From contig CAVOZC010000024.1 in the NCBI GenBank assembly GCA_963700865.1, positions 1 through 64,000 of the forward strand: a stretch of 64,000 bases of DNA. Reading direction: 5' to 3'. Positions 38,337 to 47,411 of the stretch are shown piece after piece; the first letter of the stretch is position 1, and each line of letters opens with the position of its first letter. Origin of the DNA: CAVOGJ01 sp963700865 (GTDB lineage: Bacteria > Planctomycetota > Planctomycetia > Pirellulales > Pirellulaceae). The position numbers and the translations under genes are program-made. The notes below the pieces were generated by a model. That model was not told the origin of the DNA, made no database searches, and worked only from the letters and a program-made list of their open reading frames with translations.

Positions 38337-38607
38337 TCAATACCGAACCTCGAACTCTCGAAATCCCTCGTGGGCCGCTGAGCGAGAGACCTGGCACTGT
38401 TGGATCTTCCCATGCATGGCCGTCGCGACGTCCGCCAGAAAATCCCGCAATTCCGCCGCGTCCCCTTCCGCGACCAGCTGGACGCGGCCGTCCGCGAGGT
38501 TGCTGCACGTACCCGCCGATCTGATAGCGTCGCGAAATCTCGCAAACGGTGAACCGAAATCCGACGCCTTGGACCCGGCCCGAGTAATGGACGTCGATTC
38601 GCTCCAC
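38337..38607 (-). pseudogene. acyP: Acylphosphatase interrupted by a one-base frameshift
   Basis: From GTG 38607 the frame reads VERIDVHYSGRVQGVGFRF, with the acylphosphatase signature GRVQGVGFR and its catalytic Arg, up to ISRRYQIGGYV. The match then continues in the next frame with NLADGRVQLVAEGDAAELRDFL and ends FREFEVRY. The switch lies near 38505, in GTGCAGCAACCTC, where removing one base restores V-R-N-L. The enzyme hydrolyses acyl phosphates. It may be a true pseudogene or a sequence error. A hairpin CCCCGCCA/TGGCGGGG lies just upstream at 38641-38659. Confidence 0.8.
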
Positions 38608-38769
38608 CCCACGCGCCTCACGCCAACCCAACTCGAGTGCCCCCGCCACTTTGGCGGGGTCTTGCCTGGCTTCTGAGTATAGGGTCCCGCCGGGCCCCCT
38701 TCCAGGGTCTGCCTGGCGATCGGCTTTCCCTTGACCCCTGCCCGCCATTTCGAGTACCGTCCCCTCGCC

Positions 38770-39825
38770 ATGAACGACTGTCGCTCGTACCCTGCCATCA
38801 CCACCCTCCTCCTTCTCGGCTGCTGGTCTCTCGGCGGCAGTCACGGGCTGGCGGTCTCGCCAGCGTCGGCCCAGATGGCCGCCACGACCCAGACTCTGTT
38901 GCTCGAAAATGGAGAGATGCTGACGGGTCTGCTGGAGGCGGATGCCGAATCGTTCCACGTGCGGACGGCGGATGGAGGTCGGATGGTCGTGCCACGTCGC
39001 AAAGTGGTGCTGGTCGCGCGGGACGAGCAGGCCGCGCATACTCACCTGTCCCGTCGCGTGTCCGACCACGATGTGACGGCCCTGGTGCGACTGATCGAGT
39101 GGTGCCTGGAACACCGACTGCTCGACGCGGCCGATGGGGAATGCCACCGGCTGAGTCGGGTCGCGCCGCGGCATCCCGAGTTGCCATCACTCACGGCTCG
39201 CCTGCGTTTTCTGACTGCGGGACCGGACGAGTCCCCACGGACGGCCCCCCTTCCCTCGCCACGTCGCATCGTCGATGAGGCAGCAGGGCCCGACATTCCG
39301 GCCGCGGCCGTGGCCGATTTCACTCGTCGCATTCAGCCTCTCCTGATGAATTCATGCGCGACGGCGACTTGCCATGGTCGAGCCGCCGAGAATGCCTTCG
39401 TCTTGTCTCAGCCGCTACGGGGACTGCACTTCACCAAACGACTCACCGATCGCAATCTGCAAAGCGTTTTGCGTCAGATCAGCTTTGTGACGGCCGAGGC
39501 CAGCCCGCTGCTGCGAATGGCCGAGTCGGCTCATGCGGATCTCACGGCCGCCCCATTGCCCGACCAGGCCGCGGAACAGCGGGACTCGTTGCGAGCCTGG
39601 ATTGGTGCCGTCACGGGACAGTCATGCGACGTCGCGGACGGCACGCCTCCTGCGCTGGCGGCCAACGGCCGGCCAGCGCCGACCGCGAATTCCGCCGTTC
39701 AATTCGCCAGTCATACGGCGCCCGCGGAAGAACCGCCGACGGAATCACCCGCCTCACCAGCGGCACGCGTGCCGGTCGCGGTGGAGCGAGACCCTTTCGA
39801 TCCAGCGCCCTTCAATCGCCCCTAG
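38770..39825 (+). CDS. Exported protein with a CxxxxCH haem-type motif
   Basis: From ATG 38770 there is a signal peptide (ITTLLLLGCWSLGGSHGLA ... ASAQ). A beta-rich domain follows (LLENGEMLTGLLEADAESFHV), then RRIQPLLMNSCATATCHG (about residue 190), a CX4CH motif. Planctomycete proteins with the PSCyt1 cytochrome-like domain use CxxCH; the CX4CH form occurs in related exported planctomycete proteins and might bind haem. The C-terminus is Pro/Ala-rich and looks unstructured. Another ATG at 38731 would add 13 residues before the signal. Function unknown. Confidence 0.65.
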   Translation: MNDCRSYPAITTLLLLGCWSLGGSHGLAVSPASAQMAATTQTLLLENGEMLTGLLEADAESFHVRTADGGRMVVPRRKVVLVARDEQAAHTHLSRRVSDHDVTALVRLIEWCLEHRLLDAADGECHRLSRVAPRHPELPSLTARLRFLTAGPDESPRTAPLPSPRRIVDEAAGPDIPAAAVADFTRRIQPLLMNSCATATCHGRAAENAFVLSQPLRGLHFTKRLTDRNLQSVLRQISFVTAEASPLLRMAESAHADLTAAPLPDQAAEQRDSLRAWIGAVTGQSCDVADGTPPALAANGRPAPTANSAVQFASHTAPAEEPPTESPASPAARVPVAVERDPFDPAPFNRP

Positions 39826-39973
39826 TCATGGGGTGATGGTTGGGCGAATAATCGGACCCCCCGAGCTCGCAGACTGTCGATTTAATCAGGTGGGGTGCAG
39901 CCAGCCCACATAGGGGGGCGAAGCACGCAGGTGCTGGGATCACATTTGACGCTGAATGGTCGATCCCTTTTTT

Positions 39974-40061
39974 TCTCACGGAGGCGCGGAGCCACAGAGA
40001 ACCCAGGTGCCACTTCTCGCAACGGGTTTCCCCACCTCCGTGGCTCTGTGGCTCCGTGAGA
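39974..40061. repeat. Stand-alone hairpin of module B type
   Basis: TCTCACGGAGGCGCGGAGCC at the left pairs with GGCTCTGTGGCTCCGTGAGA at the right with few mismatches around a loop of about 35 bases. It resembles the module B hairpins at 1-955, 5680 and 9000 and lies 20 bases past the stop of the minus-strand DUF885 gene, so it may act as its terminator. Confidence 0.8.
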
Positions 40062-40081
40062 TCCCAACGGCAAACGCATCC

Positions 40082-41899
40082 TTACTCGCCCGCGCGACGT
40101 TCGATATACTCCCGCACGCGGGACTCGAGCATGTCGAGCGGAATCGCGCCCGCCAACAGGACAACGTCGTGGAATTCACGAAGATCGAAACGATCCCCTA
40201 ACGTCTCCTCGGCCAGCTGACGCAATTCGCGGATCTTGAGTTCACCGATTTTGTAGCCCAACGCCTGCCCGGGCCACGAAATATAGCGATCGACCTCCGC
40301 GCGAATATTGTGTTTGGATAGCGCCGTGTTTTCTTCCATGAAGGCAATGGCTTGTTCCCGCGACCAGCCCAAGTAGTGCATGCCGGTGTCCACCACCAGA
40401 CGGCAGGCACGCCACATTTCGTATGTCAGTCGGCCGAAATCGGAATAGGGGTCCTCATAAAAGCCCACTTCCTGGCCGAGACGCTCGGCATACAAGGCCC
40501 ATCCTTCGACGAATGCCGTGAAGCCCGTAAAGCGACGAAAGTCTGGCAAGTTCACCAGTTCTTGCTGCAACGCGATCTGCAGATGATGACCCGGTACGGC
40601 TTCATGCAGCGAAAGGGCCTCGATTTCGTACAGCGGACGACTCTTCAGATTGAACGTATTCACGTAATAAAAACCGGCCTCGCTGCCATCGCCGCGCGGC
40701 GGCATGTAGTAAGCCGTCGTGGTCCGCGGGGCGATGTAGGCGGGGATAACCCGAATGCCATACGGGGTGCGGGGCAGCGTCTTGAAAAGTCGTGGCAGCA
40801 AGCCATCCATCTTCTTCAGCGTCCAGGCCGTCTGCTGCAGGAGGGCTTCGGCGGAATCCGCATAAAATCGCGGATCGGTGCGTAGATATTCGATGAACTG
40901 AGCCAGATCGCCTTCGAAATGGACTTGCCGCAGGATGCCCGACATTTCCTCTCGAATGCGGGCGACTTCACTCAGACCAACCGCGTGGACCTCTTCGGGC
41001 AGCATGTCGGTCGTCGTGAATTTCCGCACACAGTACCGGTAAAATTCGCGGCCGTTCGGCAAGGCCGAGGCAGCGATCGCATCGCGGCCCGCCGGCACAT
41101 ATTCTTCGGACATGAACGTCAGGAACTCTCGATAGCCGGGCACCACACTCTCACGAATCGCCGTGGCTCCCGCCTCGACCAGCGCCCCCCGGGCGGACTC
41201 CGGAACGGTCGTCGGAAATTCGCGGAAGGGCACATAGAGCAGGCTGTCCGCCGGGTCGTCCACGACGTTGGGTGCGAGGATTTCCCGGTAGCCCTCCAGC
41301 ACCACCGAGGGCAACGTAATTCCTTCCGCGATTCCCTCCCGCATGACATCGACGTGCTCCCGGGCCAGTCGCCGAAATTGCGACAATCGCGACACGTAAT
41401 CGCGATAGTCTTTCTCTGTCCGCAGGGGCATTTGCTTGGGCAATTCTGGAAAGCTGACGTGGAATCCCTCGCGATTGGTGATCGGGATCAGGTGCTGGCG
41501 AAAGCCATATTCTTCGAGCGACTGCCGCAGCAACCGCTGCATGATGCGGCCATTCAGCGCGTCGTCGCCGCTAAGCCGCGGTAGCAGTTCATCCAGCCGC
41601 TGCAGAAAGGCCGCTTGTTCCGTATTCCTGCGTTCCTCGTCGGCGAGCGTTACCCGATCGAGCTGTGCGTTGAAGCGCGAGTCACCGACGGAGGTGGCAA
41701 AAAGCGGTGATTCGACCAGGCGGGTTTCCCAGATTTCGTTGAGCAGCGTCTGGAAGCGGCCGCTTGCCGGCTCCTCGGCAAAGGCGTCATTGGCGATGCC
41801 CGCGAAGAGCAGCGAGACCAGGACGGAAAGCGACAGCGGGTGAAGCGATGGCATGCGGCGGCACTTTCTGGACTGCGCAAACGATGGCATGTGCGTCAT
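40082..41899 (-). CDS. DUF885 family zinc peptidase-like lipoprotein or exported protein
   Basis: The 605-residue product has a signal segment (PLSLSVLVSLLFAGIANDAFA). The DUF885 core includes HEAVPGHHLQ, the HExxH-like zinc site, followed by FVEGWALYAE with the third ligand Glu, and a long helical body. Related proteins are thought to be metallocarboxypeptidases or dipeptidases acting outside the cytoplasm. The start at 41899 (MTHMPSF) has a weak GGGA upstream; 41854 would give a shorter and more usual signal peptide. Confidence 0.83.
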   Translation of the reverse strand: MTHMPSFAQSRKCRRMPSLHPLSLSVLVSLLFAGIANDAFAEEPASGRFQTLLNEIWETRLVESPLFATSVGDSRFNAQLDRVTLADEERRNTEQAAFLQRLDELLPRLSGDDALNGRIMQRLLRQSLEEYGFRQHLIPITNREGFHVSFPELPKQMPLRTEKDYRDYVSRLSQFRRLAREHVDVMREGIAEGITLPSVVLEGYREILAPNVVDDPADSLLYVPFREFPTTVPESARGALVEAGATAIRESVVPGYREFLTFMSEEYVPAGRDAIAASALPNGREFYRYCVRKFTTTDMLPEEVHAVGLSEVARIREEMSGILRQVHFEGDLAQFIEYLRTDPRFYADSAEALLQQTAWTLKKMDGLLPRLFKTLPRTPYGIRVIPAYIAPRTTTAYYMPPRGDGSEAGFYYVNTFNLKSRPLYEIEALSLHEAVPGHHLQIALQQELVNLPDFRRFTGFTAFVEGWALYAERLGQEVGFYEDPYSDFGRLTYEMWRACRLVVDTGMHYLGWSREQAIAFMEENTALSKHNIRAEVDRYISWPGQALGYKIGELKIRELRQLAEETLGDRFDLREFHDVVLLAGAIPLDMLESRVREYIERRAGE

Positions 41900-42023
41900 A
41901 CAAGTCCCATTGTTGGAGAATGAAACCACGGACGTGGGATAGGCTTCCAGCCTGTCAGCGCTCTCTCGGTTGCGTGCGGCCTTGTCTCAAGTTCCGATCA
42001 TGCGCTGAAGACCTGCCGCGAGC

Positions 42024-42449
42024 TCAGACGGCGGCAGGAATCTGGATTCGTCCCGATTGCATCTCCGCGAGAAACTCTTCATTGCTTTGCAGCAGATTTC
42101 CGCAGCCCGCCAGGTCTTCGGCCGACCACCAGTGATATGCAGACACTTCCAGCGGATTCGGCACGATCGACTGGTCATTCGGTACGGTGCAGTACCACCA
42201 AGCCAGCTCGACGCGTCGCGCTGTTCGGCACCGCCAGACGCAGGACACGGGTAGCGCCTGCTCGATGCACAACTCCTCCTCGAGTTCGCGCACGATGGCG
42301 TCAGGTTCCGATTCGCCCGCCTCGATGCCCCCCCCGGGAAAACAAAAGGTTCCCGGCGCCGTGACGAGCCTGGAGCGGCGAATCACAAGAAAGCGTCCCT
42401 CGCGGAGGATAACCCCCACGACTCCTCGACGCAGAACGAAACTGCTCAA
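42024..42449 (-). CDS. Nudix hydrolase
   Basis: The 141-residue product has a complete Nudix box, GGGIEAGESEPDAIVRELEEEL, matching G-x5-E-x7-R-E-U-x-E-E-x-G-U except at the last Gly. Nudix enzymes hydrolyse nucleoside diphosphates linked to another group; the substrate is unknown. The start is a TTG, because GAGGAG lies seven bases before it and no ATG is near. It is 124 bases from the DUF885 gene in the same direction. Confidence 0.85.
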   Translation of the reverse strand: MSSFVLRRGVVGVILREGRFLVIRRSRLVTAPGTFCFPGGGIEAGESEPDAIVRELEEELCIEQALPVSCVWRCRTARRVELAWWYCTVPNDQSIVPNPLEVSAYHWWSAEDLAGCGNLLQSNEEFLAEMQSGRIQIPAAV

Positions 42450-42564
42450 ATCCCTACTCCTCTCTTTATTCCTTTTTCACCAGCCGCTATCGTATCGTAT
42501 GGGCCGTTGGGTCTCAAACCGTTCGGATGGCTTCCTTCGCACACGCCCTTTGTCAGTCGGACGC

Positions 42565-43620
42565 ATGCATTTTACGCTTGCCTCAGGTAACGGTTGCTCG
42601 GATCGGGCTCGGCGAGACCGCTGGACCGCGGACATCCCGGCGGTCCGCTCCCCATCCAGCTGGCCCCCTCACCCGCTGCCGTTGATGACCCTGGTGTTCG
42701 CGAACCTGATGGTTGGCTGCTCTCCGGTCGCGAAAGAACCGCTGCCGCCGGCACCCGTTTCACTCGCGTCGACCGCCAGTGCCGAACCGGCCGAGGAATT
42801 CGACACCAGCAGCGATCAGCCGTTGGCGGGAACGAATCGCACGGAGTCCTCGCCGTCGGATGCGGACGACGAGCTCGTGCTGGACAGCGACCTGCTTATC
42901 CCAGAGTCCTCGGACTCCGATCGTCGCAAAATCGTTCGCCAATCAACAAAGATGCTTTACGATGAGAACGGCCGACTCAAGCGAAAATACCAAGTCGCTG
43001 AGTCCGTTTCCGGCGAGCGTTTTGATCACGGGGGGTCGATCGAATATTCCCCGAACGGCAAGCTCTACCGGGCTGGCCGCTATCGTTATGGCGAGCGGGA
43101 GGGCTTGTGGTTCTTCAACCATCGTGACGGGAGTCGAGCCAAGAAAGGGACGTACGTCGAGGGAAAACCGGACGGAGAATGGCGATATTACTCCAACGAC
43201 GGAACGCTTGATCGGATCGAAAACTACAATGTCCGTCGTCCGCATGGAAAGTGGACGACATTCTACAGCGACGGCACCGTAAAATCGGAAACCGATTTCG
43301 TGGCTGGCAAGATCGACGGCATCAGCCGCTATTATTACCCAAGTGGGCAGTTGAAGGCGGCGGTCTCGTTTAAGGACGGCAAGGAACATGGCGTGACCCG
43401 CCGTTACTTCGAGCATGGCGAGCGGCTTACCCTGGAGCATTTCCAGCATGGCCAGCGGCACGGGCGCTCGACCTCGTGGACCGCGGATGGCGAAGTCGCC
43501 GTGGACCAGATGTTCGAGGCGGGTCTCGAGATTCCGCTACCTGAAGGGATCGGTGAAGTACCGCCCGAGGACCAGCTTTCCGGCAGCGACCGCAGCGCAG
43601 GCCCACCCGCTCAACCTTAA
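42565..43620 (+). CDS. Lipoprotein with MORN-type repeats
   Basis: The C-terminal 230 residues hold at least six MORN/YwqK-type repeats (YSPNGKLYRAGRYRYGEREG, YYSNDGTLDRIENY, FYSDGTVKSETDFVAGKIDG, YYPSGQLKAAVSFKDGKEHG). Before them lies an acidic, Ser-rich spacer and a lipobox-like LMVGC-S near codon 51. This suggests an exported, lipid-anchored protein. The start is uncertain: ATGs at 42499, 42565 and 42685 are all in frame and none has a clear ribosome binding site; I give the middle one. The role of such proteins is unclear despite the YwqK 'antitoxin' label. Confidence 0.65.
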   Translation: MHFTLASGNGCSDRARRDRWTADIPAVRSPSSWPPHPLPLMTLVFANLMVGCSPVAKEPLPPAPVSLASTASAEPAEEFDTSSDQPLAGTNRTESSPSDADDELVLDSDLLIPESSDSDRRKIVRQSTKMLYDENGRLKRKYQVAESVSGERFDHGGSIEYSPNGKLYRAGRYRYGEREGLWFFNHRDGSRAKKGTYVEGKPDGEWRYYSNDGTLDRIENYNVRRPHGKWTTFYSDGTVKSETDFVAGKIDGISRYYYPSGQLKAAVSFKDGKEHGVTRRYFEHGERLTLEHFQHGQRHGRSTSWTADGEVAVDQMFEAGLEIPLPEGIGEVPPEDQLSGSDRSAGPPAQP

Positions 43621-43712
43621 TGCGTGGAAGTGGTAAACCTGGCTTGGCAGGCCCCGCCGCGGCCGAGGTGCGGCTTGCTCAGAAACCGAGCCGGTAGCTT
43701 CGAGCCGGTCGC

Positions 43713-45764
43713 TTAGCCACTCTTCTCGGCAGCGGTGGGCGATTCCGCGGCTTCGGGACGCGAGCGTCGAGCCGCGTGGCCGGTACCCGGCACGACTTGC
43801 GGGCCGGGTGAATGCTCGTCGACCAGCCGCTTCAGCTCGGCACCGTTGATCGCCTCGACATCCATCAATTCCTCAGCCACCGCAATGAGCGAATCCTTAC
43901 GTGCCGTGAGAATATCGCGCACGCGCTGTAACGAATCTTCGAGAATCCTTTTCACCTCTTCATCGATTTGCCGTGCCGTCTCTTCACTGAAAGAGTGCAA
44001 TCGTTCCTCGCCCTGATTGATCAGGAAGGGAGAGCGGGCACTCTCTCGATAGGCGATGCGACCCAGGCGGCTCATACCGTATTCCATCACCATCGAACGA
44101 GCAATCTCGGTGGCCCGCTCGAGGTCATTTTGAGCACCCGTCGAGATGTCGTGGAAGATAATTTCTTCGGTCACCGTTCCCGCCAGGAGAACCTGCACGC
44201 GACTCTCAAGTTCACTCTGCGTCAGCAGGAATCGATCCCCCTCGGGACGCTGTAAGGTGTATCCCAGGGCCGCGAAACCACGAGGAATGATCGACACCTT
44301 GTGGACAGGATCGGTATTCGGCAAGACATAGGCCACGAGGGCGTGCCCCGCCTCGTGATAGGCGACTCGGTTCTTCTCCTCGGGCGTCATCACCCGCTGC
44401 TTCTTTTCCAGTCCGGCGGTCACCCGCTCCACGCCTTCATTGAATTCGTCCATGCCCACCGTCGACTTGTTCTTGCGGGCCGCCAAAAGAGCCGCTTCGT
44501 TCACCAGATTTGCCAGATCGGCTCCCGCGAAACCGGGACTGATCTTGGCCACTTCCTTCAAATCGACCGACTCGTCCAATTTCACGTTCCGCACATGTAC
44601 GCGGAGTATTTGCTCACGTCCGGCGATGTCGGGGCGATCCACAAGCACCTGCCGATCAAAACGACCGGGTCGCAGTAAGGCCGGGTCGAGCATTTCCGGC
44701 CGGTTGGTGGCGGCCATCACAATCACCCCGGCATTCGAATCGAAACCGTCCATCTCAACCAACAGGGCATTGAGCGTCTGTTCGCGCTCGTCGTGCCCCC
44801 CGACCACGCTGGTACCGCGGGCTTTCCCCAGAGCGTCCAGCTCGTCGATAAAAATAATGCACGGCGCCTTGGCCACGGCTTGCTCAAACATGTCCCGCAC
44901 CCGTGCCGCACCGACGCCGACGAACATCTCCACGAAGTCGGAACCGGACAGGCTGAAAAACGGCACGCCCGCTTCGCCGGCGATCGCCTTGGCGAGCAGC
45001 GTCTTGCCCGTACCCGGAGGCCCCACCAGCAGCACGCCTTTGGGGATGCGGCCGCCAAGTCGCTGGTACTTATCGGGAGACTTCAAGAAATCGACGACTT
45101 CGCGGACTTCTTCCACCGCCTCATCAATGCCCGCCGCATCTTCGAACGTGACTCCCAGGTCTTCCTGGGCATACAGCCGACCGCGACTGCGCCCGAAGGC
45201 CATGGGCGAACCGGCTCCGCCCAACCTGCGGATCATGAGCACGAAGACCAGGATGAACAGGCCGCTGATCAGAAACATGGGCAACCAGTTCCGCCACATG
45301 CTCGGCGCGGCGGCGAAACGGGTGGGAATGTTTCGCTCGCTCATCATCTGCATGACGATCTTTTCAGGCTCGTCACGGACGCTGATATTTGTGCTGAATT
45401 TCGCGTTCTGCTCGGATTTCTCGCCAAGATCCTTGGGTTCGACCAACCGCTTGTCGATCGTCCCGGTAATGCTTGTCGTCCCGATCGTCACGTTTTGCAG
45501 ATTGCCGATTTCGATCACGGAACCATCGGGGCGGTTCAGTTCGATCTTGCCCGAGAATCCTTCCGCTGGCTTGCCTTCCGAGTCATACCGCGTATTCTCG
45601 ATCAGGCGGATGAGGTCCGAATACGCCAGTTTGTCGGCGGCGGACTGGTAGAGGTACACCATGCCCATGGTCACGGCGATGGCGAATACGATCGCGTAGA
45701 GGACGAAATTGAAACTGTGATTTTGCCGCTCACCCCGCGGGGTGGGCTTTTCTTTTTCCGTCAT
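43713..45764 (-). CDS. ftsH: ATP-dependent zinc metalloprotease FtsH
   Basis: The 683-residue product has two membrane segments near the N-terminus (NFVLYAIVFAIAVTMGMVYLY and LPMFLISGLFILVFVLMI) around a periplasmic part. The AAA domain follows: Walker A GPPGTGKT, the pore motif FVEMFVGVGAARVRDMF, Walker B IIFIDELDALG, and ATNRPEMLDPALLRPGRFDR. The protease domain has the zinc site HEAGH and the third ligand in QNDLERAT. FtsH degrades membrane and some soluble proteins. The start at 45764 (MTEKEK) is chosen; the frame is open for 53 more codons without a signal. It diverges from dxr. Confidence 0.95.
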   Translation of the reverse strand: MTEKEKPTPRGERQNHSFNFVLYAIVFAIAVTMGMVYLYQSAADKLAYSDLIRLIENTRYDSEGKPAEGFSGKIELNRPDGSVIEIGNLQNVTIGTTSITGTIDKRLVEPKDLGEKSEQNAKFSTNISVRDEPEKIVMQMMSERNIPTRFAAAPSMWRNWLPMFLISGLFILVFVLMIRRLGGAGSPMAFGRSRGRLYAQEDLGVTFEDAAGIDEAVEEVREVVDFLKSPDKYQRLGGRIPKGVLLVGPPGTGKTLLAKAIAGEAGVPFFSLSGSDFVEMFVGVGAARVRDMFEQAVAKAPCIIFIDELDALGKARGTSVVGGHDEREQTLNALLVEMDGFDSNAGVIVMAATNRPEMLDPALLRPGRFDRQVLVDRPDIAGREQILRVHVRNVKLDESVDLKEVAKISPGFAGADLANLVNEAALLAARKNKSTVGMDEFNEGVERVTAGLEKKQRVMTPEEKNRVAYHEAGHALVAYVLPNTDPVHKVSIIPRGFAALGYTLQRPEGDRFLLTQSELESRVQVLLAGTVTEEIIFHDISTGAQNDLERATEIARSMVMEYGMSRLGRIAYRESARSPFLINQGEERLHSFSEETARQIDEEVKRILEDSLQRVRDILTARKDSLIAVAEELMDVEAINGAELKRLVDEHSPGPQVVPGTGHAARRSRPEAAESPTAAEKSG

Positions 45765-46226
45765 GCCTGTACCTGTCTCTGACCACCAAAATGGCGGATG
45801 TGAATGAATCGCAATCGTGAGCTGGAAGCGGCTCGTCGCAAAAACGCCTGCGGAGTGCGAAAAGCACACGCCGCACACATTATTTGGCAAATTCCGCGCC
45901 AGACTCTCAGGAAAAACCGACAAGCGCCGTCGGCCCTAACCTGCCGGCTGCCCAGCGGCGATATTATACCGGCTGATCTGCCTGGGATAGCCGCCAAAAC
46001 ACGGCTCCTGGCGAACCGGCGGATTGATCCGTGTTGTTCCTTTGCCAGCAGATGCTTAGAATTCCCCACTTTCCGCAATGTGGCGATCTGGCAACGTCGT
46101 CGCCACGCGACGACGAGCGGCGTGTCGGAGTGGCCGTCGGAGGGCGCCGCGGAAGTCGACCGTTCCTGTTCCAGCCGCCGTTTTTCCAGTCGGTGATCCC
46201 GCTCCCGCGACGCTGCGGGACAATCG

Positions 46227-47411
46227 GTGAGAATGCGTGCTTCCGCCATGACCGACCCCATCACCCGCATCGCCGTGTTTGGCTCGACGGGAAGCATTGG
46301 CCGCAGTACTCTCGACGTGATTGAGGCCAGCCAGGGACGGCTGGCGGCCTCGGCCATTTCCGCCCGTCACCAACTGAATTCTGCGGTTGAACAGGCCATT
46401 CGTTATCGACCGCGCTGGCTGGTCGCGGCTGATGTGGAACTCGCGAGCCATCAGGATTGGAGCGGTTTGCCCCGCGGTACGGAACTGATCACGGGGCCGG
46501 ATGCCCTGGAACGGGTCGCCCGCTGTGACGAAACCGATACGCTGGTCGCGGCGATCGTCGGCAGCGCGGGGGTCCGTAGCACCTTAGCGGCACTGGAATG
46601 CGGAAAACGAGTGGCCCTGGCGAACAAGGAGTCGCTCGTGGTCGCCGGACCGATCGTCCACGAGACATTGGCGAGGTACGGGGGCGAGATCCTGCCGGTG
46701 GACAGCGAACACAGCGCGATCTTCCAGGCGTTGGCCGCCGGTCGTCGTCAGGATGTCCGGCGTGTCTTGCTGACGGCAAGCGGCGGACCGTTTCGGGAAT
46801 GGTCGGCTGAGGACCTGGAACATGTGACCCTGGAACAGGCGTTGGCCCACCCCACCTGGGAGATGGGTACCAAGGTCACGATTGATTCGGCCACGATGAT
46901 GAATAAAGCCCTGGAAATCGTCGAAGCCCGTTGGCTGTTCGATCTAATTCCGGATCAAATAGACGTCGTGATTCATCCTCAGTCCTTCGTGCATTCGATG
47001 GTGGAGTATGTGGATGGGTCGATTGTTTCGCAAATGAGTCCGCCTGACATGCGATTGCCAATACAATACGCACTCACTTATCCGCGACGACTGCCGTCTC
47101 CCGCGCGAAAGAGCGACTTTAGTCACCCGCAGCGACTTGATTTTTTCCCGCCGGATCACGAACGTTTTCCCGCGATTCGGCTCGGCCTGGAAGTCGCCCG
47201 CGTGGGGGGCACGGCCGGTGCGGTGGTCAACGCGGCCAATGAAGCGGCCGTCGAAGGATTCATCCAGGGCCGCCTGAAATTCAACGAAATCGTACCAGCC
47301 TGTCGGGCTGTGCTCGAACAACACCATTTTGACCCGCGTCCTTGCCTGGACGACTTGTTTCGTCTGGACCGCTGGGCTCGGGAGGAGGTTCTGCGGTGGG
47401 CGTGTATTTGA
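46227..47411 (+). CDS. dxr: 1-deoxy-D-xylulose 5-phosphate reductoisomerase
   Basis: Converts DXP to 2-C-methyl-D-erythritol 4-phosphate with NADPH in the MEP isoprenoid pathway. Visible features are the NADPH site GSTGSIGRSTLDV, ALANKESLVVAG, the metal-binding stretch PVDSEHSAIFQ, TASGGPFREW, WEMGTKVTIDSATMMNKALE, and IHPQSFVHSMVE. Length (394) is normal. The start may be GTG 46227 (GGGA six bases ahead), ATG 46233 or ATG 46248. The 3' end overlaps the start of rseP, a gene order also seen in many other bacteria. Confidence 0.95.
   Translation: MRMRASAMTDPITRIAVFGSTGSIGRSTLDVIEASQGRLAASAISARHQLNSAVEQAIRYRPRWLVAADVELASHQDWSGLPRGTELITGPDALERVARCDETDTLVAAIVGSAGVRSTLAALECGKRVALANKESLVVAGPIVHETLARYGGEILPVDSEHSAIFQALAAGRRQDVRRVLLTASGGPFREWSAEDLEHVTLEQALAHPTWEMGTKVTIDSATMMNKALEIVEARWLFDLIPDQIDVVIHPQSFVHSMVEYVDGSIVSQMSPPDMRLPIQYALTYPRRLPSPARKSDFSHPQRLDFFPPDHERFPAIRLGLEVARVGGTAGAVVNAANEAAVEGFIQGRLKFNEIVPACRAVLEQHHFDPRPCLDDLFRLDRWAREEVLRWACI

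Noticed and set aside
38203..39174. 323-codon minus-strand open frame
   Set aside because: Only the acylphosphatase segment within it is meaningful; the rest is antisense to the signal-peptide-bearing gene at 38770.
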